Shown in pieces: positions 6,135 to 6,278 of a DNA stretch of 6,278 nucleotides. Under the pieces are notes generated by a model. The model ran no database searches. It had not been told where the DNA came from and worked only from the letters and a program-made list of their open reading frames with translations. Numbering within the stretch: the first letter of the stretch is position 1; the number at the start of each line of letters is the position of its first letter. The stretch lies in NCBI GenBank assembly GCA_903885855.1, contig CAISKG010000321.1:1-6278 (forward strand), written 5' to 3'. Position numbers and translations under genes: made by a program. Origin of the DNA: an uncultured Planctomycetaceae bacterium (GTDB lineage: Bacteria > Planctomycetota > Planctomycetia > Pirellulales > UBA1268).

Positions 6135-6278
6135 GCGGATGGAACCGGGTCGAGACGCAGGCGGCCCTGCTCCTGGTCGGCGTCGTGGTGGCCGTCGTCG
6201 CGCCGCTGGTCGGCGCGGCCCTGGCCGCCGCCGGCCGGGCCGCACGCCATCCGCGCCGCCTCGCCGTCGCGTCCGCCG
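6131..6278 (+). CDS. Membrane protein, N-terminal part only (truncated by the window edge); possible second antiporter-like subunit
   Basis: The frame opens with ATG overlapping the dabB stop (ATGA) behind a consensus RBS and stays open to the window end, giving 49 complete codons. The protein begins MSGWNRVETQ, followed by one long hydrophobic segment (about residues 11-34, Leu/Val/Ala-rich with Pro25) and then a basic stretch (GRAARHPRRL, 35-44), which by the positive-inside rule suggests that this end of the helix faces the cytoplasm. Third positions are nearly all G or C. No family motif falls inside the visible part. The tight coupling and the short DabB upstream make a second NuoL/NuoM-like channel subunit or another DAB membrane component plausible. 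This is inference from position, and any integral membrane protein would fit. Confidence 0.65.
   Translation, partial: MSGWNRVETQAALLLVGVVVAVVAPLVGAALAAAGRAARHPRRLAVASA

Noticed and set aside
4353..6245. Long reverse-strand open frame of 630 codons
   Set aside because: It is antisense to dabA/dabB, dominated by Arg, Pro, Gly and His, as expected from the complement of high-GC3 coding. The + strand there encodes clear DabA and NuoL motifs.
1..6278. tRNA, CRISPR, insertion sequence or attachment-site signals
   Set aside because: No cloverleaf-like stretch, regularly spaced repeats, transposase motifs or terminal inverted repeats were seen on either strand by reading alone.

Overview
The window is very G+C-rich, roughly three quarters G+C by eye, with nearly every third codon position G or C. 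It is densely coded, and every supported gene lies on the + strand. No rRNA, ribosomal protein or other phylogenetic marker is present, so the organism is uncertain. The codon usage, the long form of DabA and the unusual NuoL-type partner suggest a high-GC bacterium. A planctomycete or a similar environmental lineage is my guess from memory of such gene sets, not a demonstrated assignment.

Layout. (1) 13-1206: a full-length thiolase-fold protein in which both catalytic cysteines and the usual active-site Asn are replaced, so it is probably a pseudoenzyme. It also carries a 36-base (12-codon) tandem duplication. (2) 1207-1300: a short gap with a possible sigma-70-type promoter. (3) 1301-1654: an unrecognised 117-residue protein with an N-terminal signal or anchor segment and a strongly acidic middle. 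(4) 1655-1746: a gap with a GC-rich imperfect hairpin. (5) 1747-4779: DabA (DUF2309/UPF0753, Pfam PF10070), the beta-carbonic-anhydrase-like subunit of the DAB inorganic-carbon accumulation system, with all four expected zinc-site residues present. (6) 4776-6134: DabB, a NuoL/MrpA-type proton-channel membrane subunit, unusually short at the C terminus. (7) 6131-end: the first 49 codons of another membrane protein.

Genes 5-7 are joined by two ATGA stop/start overlaps, each preceded by a strong Shine-Dalgarno sequence, so they look like one translationally coupled operon. In characterised DAB/MpsAB systems (Halothiobacillus neapolitanus, Staphylococcus aureus), DabB is thought to let cations flow inward and DabA to couple this to one-way hydration of CO2 to bicarbonate. 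Here the short NuoL-like subunit is followed at once by a third membrane gene. That suggests a variant complex in which the membrane module is split over two or more proteins. The window shows no RuBisCO, carboxysome or regulator gene, so its use (autotrophy, or bicarbonate supply for anaplerotic carboxylation) cannot be read here. No link between the thiolase-like protein and the DAB genes is shown beyond adjacency and shared strand.
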